This document shows positions 62,723 through 64,000 of a DNA stretch of 64,000 nucleotides, one piece after another. The translations under genes were made by a program, and so were the position numbers. The stretch's first letter is position 1, and each line of letters opens with the position of its first letter. Origin of the DNA: Anaeroglomus sp964630775 (lineage in GTDB: Bacteria; Planctomycetota; Phycisphaerae; Sedimentisphaerales; Anaerohalosphaeraceae); contig CAZVYY010000003.1 of NCBI GenBank assembly GCA_964630775.1, positions 1 through 64,000 of the forward strand, read 5' to 3'. The notes under the pieces are model-generated. The model did not search any database. It had not been told where the DNA came from and saw nothing but the letters and a program-made list of their open reading frames with translations.

Positions 62723-64000
62723 TTAATAGGTCAGGCCGAAACCATACGGAAACAGCGGGTCATAATGCTTGTCGCCGACATTAATCGGAATCTGATCCAT
62801 CGAACGCGGCCAGGTGTACGACAGCTTGCCGGTGGGCTTATAATCGCCGAACAGCACATCCGCGACGCCCTGACCTTCGGTGCCGGGCAGCCATGCGGCT
62901 ACAAAGGCATCCGCCTGCTCCAGTACGTTGTTGATAATCATAGGACGGCCTGACAGCAGGACGACCACCACCGGGATGCCGGCCTTTTTCATCTCGGCAA
63001 CCGCCTGGACATCTTCGACGTCCAATGCCAGGTCGCTTCGGTCGCCTTCCATCTCGGCATACGGGGTCTCACCAATCACAACGATACCCAGAGTCGCCCC
63101 CTCAGCCCCGATACCGTCTTTGGAGAATGTGACCTGCGTATTGGCGGAGACGGTTTTCCTGATAGCGGCAAGAATCGTGGTGCCGCCGGTGGTGATGGCG
63201 CCGCTTTTACCCTGCCAGTCGATGGTCCAGCCGCCGCACTGGTTGCCGATATCATCGGCATTTTTGCCGGCGACATGGATGCGGGCGGCAGTTTTGGAGA
63301 GGGGCAGCGTTTTGCCCTGATTTTTCAGCAGGACCAGTGATTCACGGACGGCCTGACGAGCGACCTGACGATGCTTGAGAGAGCCGAATTCCTGTTGGAG
63401 CGTGCGGTCGGCCAGAACCGAAGCATGCTTGTCCAGAAGGCCCATCGCGGCCTTGACACGCAAAATTCGTGTGACCGCATCGTCAATACGCGACATCGGG
63501 ATTTTGCCTTCCTGCACCAGTTCCTTGAGGCATGTGATGTATTCCCGATAGGTGTTGGGGACCATTCCCATATCCATGCCGGCGTTGATGGAAATCATGA
63601 TGGCTGTTTTGTAGTCTTTGGTGATCTGGTCGATGGCGTTATAGTCGGAAATCAGGAAGCCATCAAAGCCCAGTTCTGTCTTGAGTACATCGGTCAGCAG
63701 GTATTTATTGCCGGAGCATTTGGAGCCGTTCCAGCTATTATACGAGGGCATAATCGACCCGACGCCTGCGGCAATGGATGCCGGATACGGATACAGGTGA
63801 ATCCGCCGCAGGGTTGCCTCGTCAATACGGGTATCGCCCTGATCCAGCAGGCTCTTGCTGTTGGGTTTCTGGGCCGAGCCGAAGGCTGTTCCGCCGTCAC
63901 CGACATAGTGTTTGGCACAGGCCAGCACCGTGACCGGGTTGGACAGGTCGGTTCCCTGCAGCCCTTCCACAGCGGCCTGGCCGAGTTGACTGACCAGCTT
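62723..64000 (-). CDS. GH3 family beta-glucosidase (BglX-like), 5' end outside window
   Basis: The minus-strand frame is open to the window edge; the visible 425 residues are the end of a GH3 enzyme. The catalytic nucleophile is in 'DGFLISDYNAID', with 'CAKHYVGDGGTAFG' before it; 'SIMPSYNSWNG' and the C-terminal (alpha/beta)6 domain with GGWTIDWQGKSG and 'VVLLSGRPMIINNVL' follow. Ends in 'LFPYGFGLTY', the usual GH3 finish. Removes terminal beta-glucose (or xylose). Heads the GH3-GH9-GH95 operon. Confidence 0.93.
   Translation of the reverse strand, partial: KLVSQLGQAAVEGLQGTDLSNPVTVLACAKHYVGDGGTAFGSAQKPNSKSLLDQGDTRIDEATLRRIHLYPYPASIAAGVGSIMPSYNSWNGSKCSGNKYLLTDVLKTELGFDGFLISDYNAIDQITKDYKTAIMISINAGMDMGMVPNTYREYITCLKELVQEGKIPMSRIDDAVTRILRVKAAMGLLDKHASVLADRTLQQEFGSLKHRQVARQAVRESLVLLKNQGKTLPLSKTAARIHVAGKNADDIGNQCGGWTIDWQGKSGAITTGGTTILAAIRKTVSANTQVTFSKDGIGAEGATLGIVVIGETPYAEMEGDRSDLALDVEDVQAVAEMKKAGIPVVVVLLSGRPMIINNVLEQADAFVAAWLPGTEGQGVADVLFGDYKPTGKLSYTWPRSMDQIPINVGDKHYDPLFPYGFGLTY

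Overview
The window looks like the chromosome of a Planctomycetota bacterium of the Phycisphaerae/Sedimentisphaerales kind. This is an inference from gene content: a PEP-CTERM protein, dockerin-like EF-hand pairs on large secreted beta-helix, LamG, CotH and protease proteins, a sigma factor with a membrane extension, a pseudopilin of the type abundant in planctomycetes, a DUF2617 protein, and glycan-degrading enzymes. Most genes are moderately GC-rich; a few islands (22.0-22.3, 27.7-28.2 and 34.5-35.5 kb) are AT-rich.

Layout. 0-6 kb: the end of a secreted beta-helix protein, a PEP-CTERM protein, a 24-codon beta-helix remnant, DUF2617, an S46 dipeptidyl-peptidase lipoprotein, then a 0.57-kb gap with REP-like hairpins. 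6-11.5 kb (minus): pdxB-folP-DEDD nuclease, and a DUF1015-aminotransferase pair with an elaborate promoter region. 11.5-22 kb: a tRNA-Ser with an integrase scar, an ECF sigma factor behind a five-PPC-repeat secreted protease, a Cys/Gln/Arg/Asp repeat protein, and a tight trio of sigma-membrane fusion, LamG/beta-helix protein and pseudopilin. 22-28 kb: an ArsR regulator, an RND/MMPL exporter, a LolA-like carrier and an outer-membrane barrel, probably one envelope transport operon. 28-40.6 kb: a CotH protein, rpsU, a radical SAM protein, cyclophilin, greA, an AT-rich membrane protein, an apparent unclassified small RNA with its own promoter and terminator, trxA, typA, a winged-helix protein and glycogen phosphorylase. 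40.7-45.3 kb: the translation cluster thrS-infC-rpmI-rplT-pheS, with infC starting on ATC. 45.3-58.7 kb: a surface-glycan locus with rfbACDB (dTDP-L-rhamnose), an ABC exporter with a PDZ-like insertion, glycosyltransferases, methyltransferases and an O-acetyltransferase. 58.7-64 kb (minus): an operon of GH3, GH9 and GH95 glycosidases that leaves the window.

The main themes are export and display of surface proteins and glycans, sigma factors linked to that surface, and polysaccharide breakdown. The least explained elements are the small RNA at 35.58-35.76 kb, the Cys-rich repeat protein at 16.5 kb, the sigma-membrane fusion operon, and the PDZ-containing ABC exporter. All family assignments come from reading motifs; no database search was possible.
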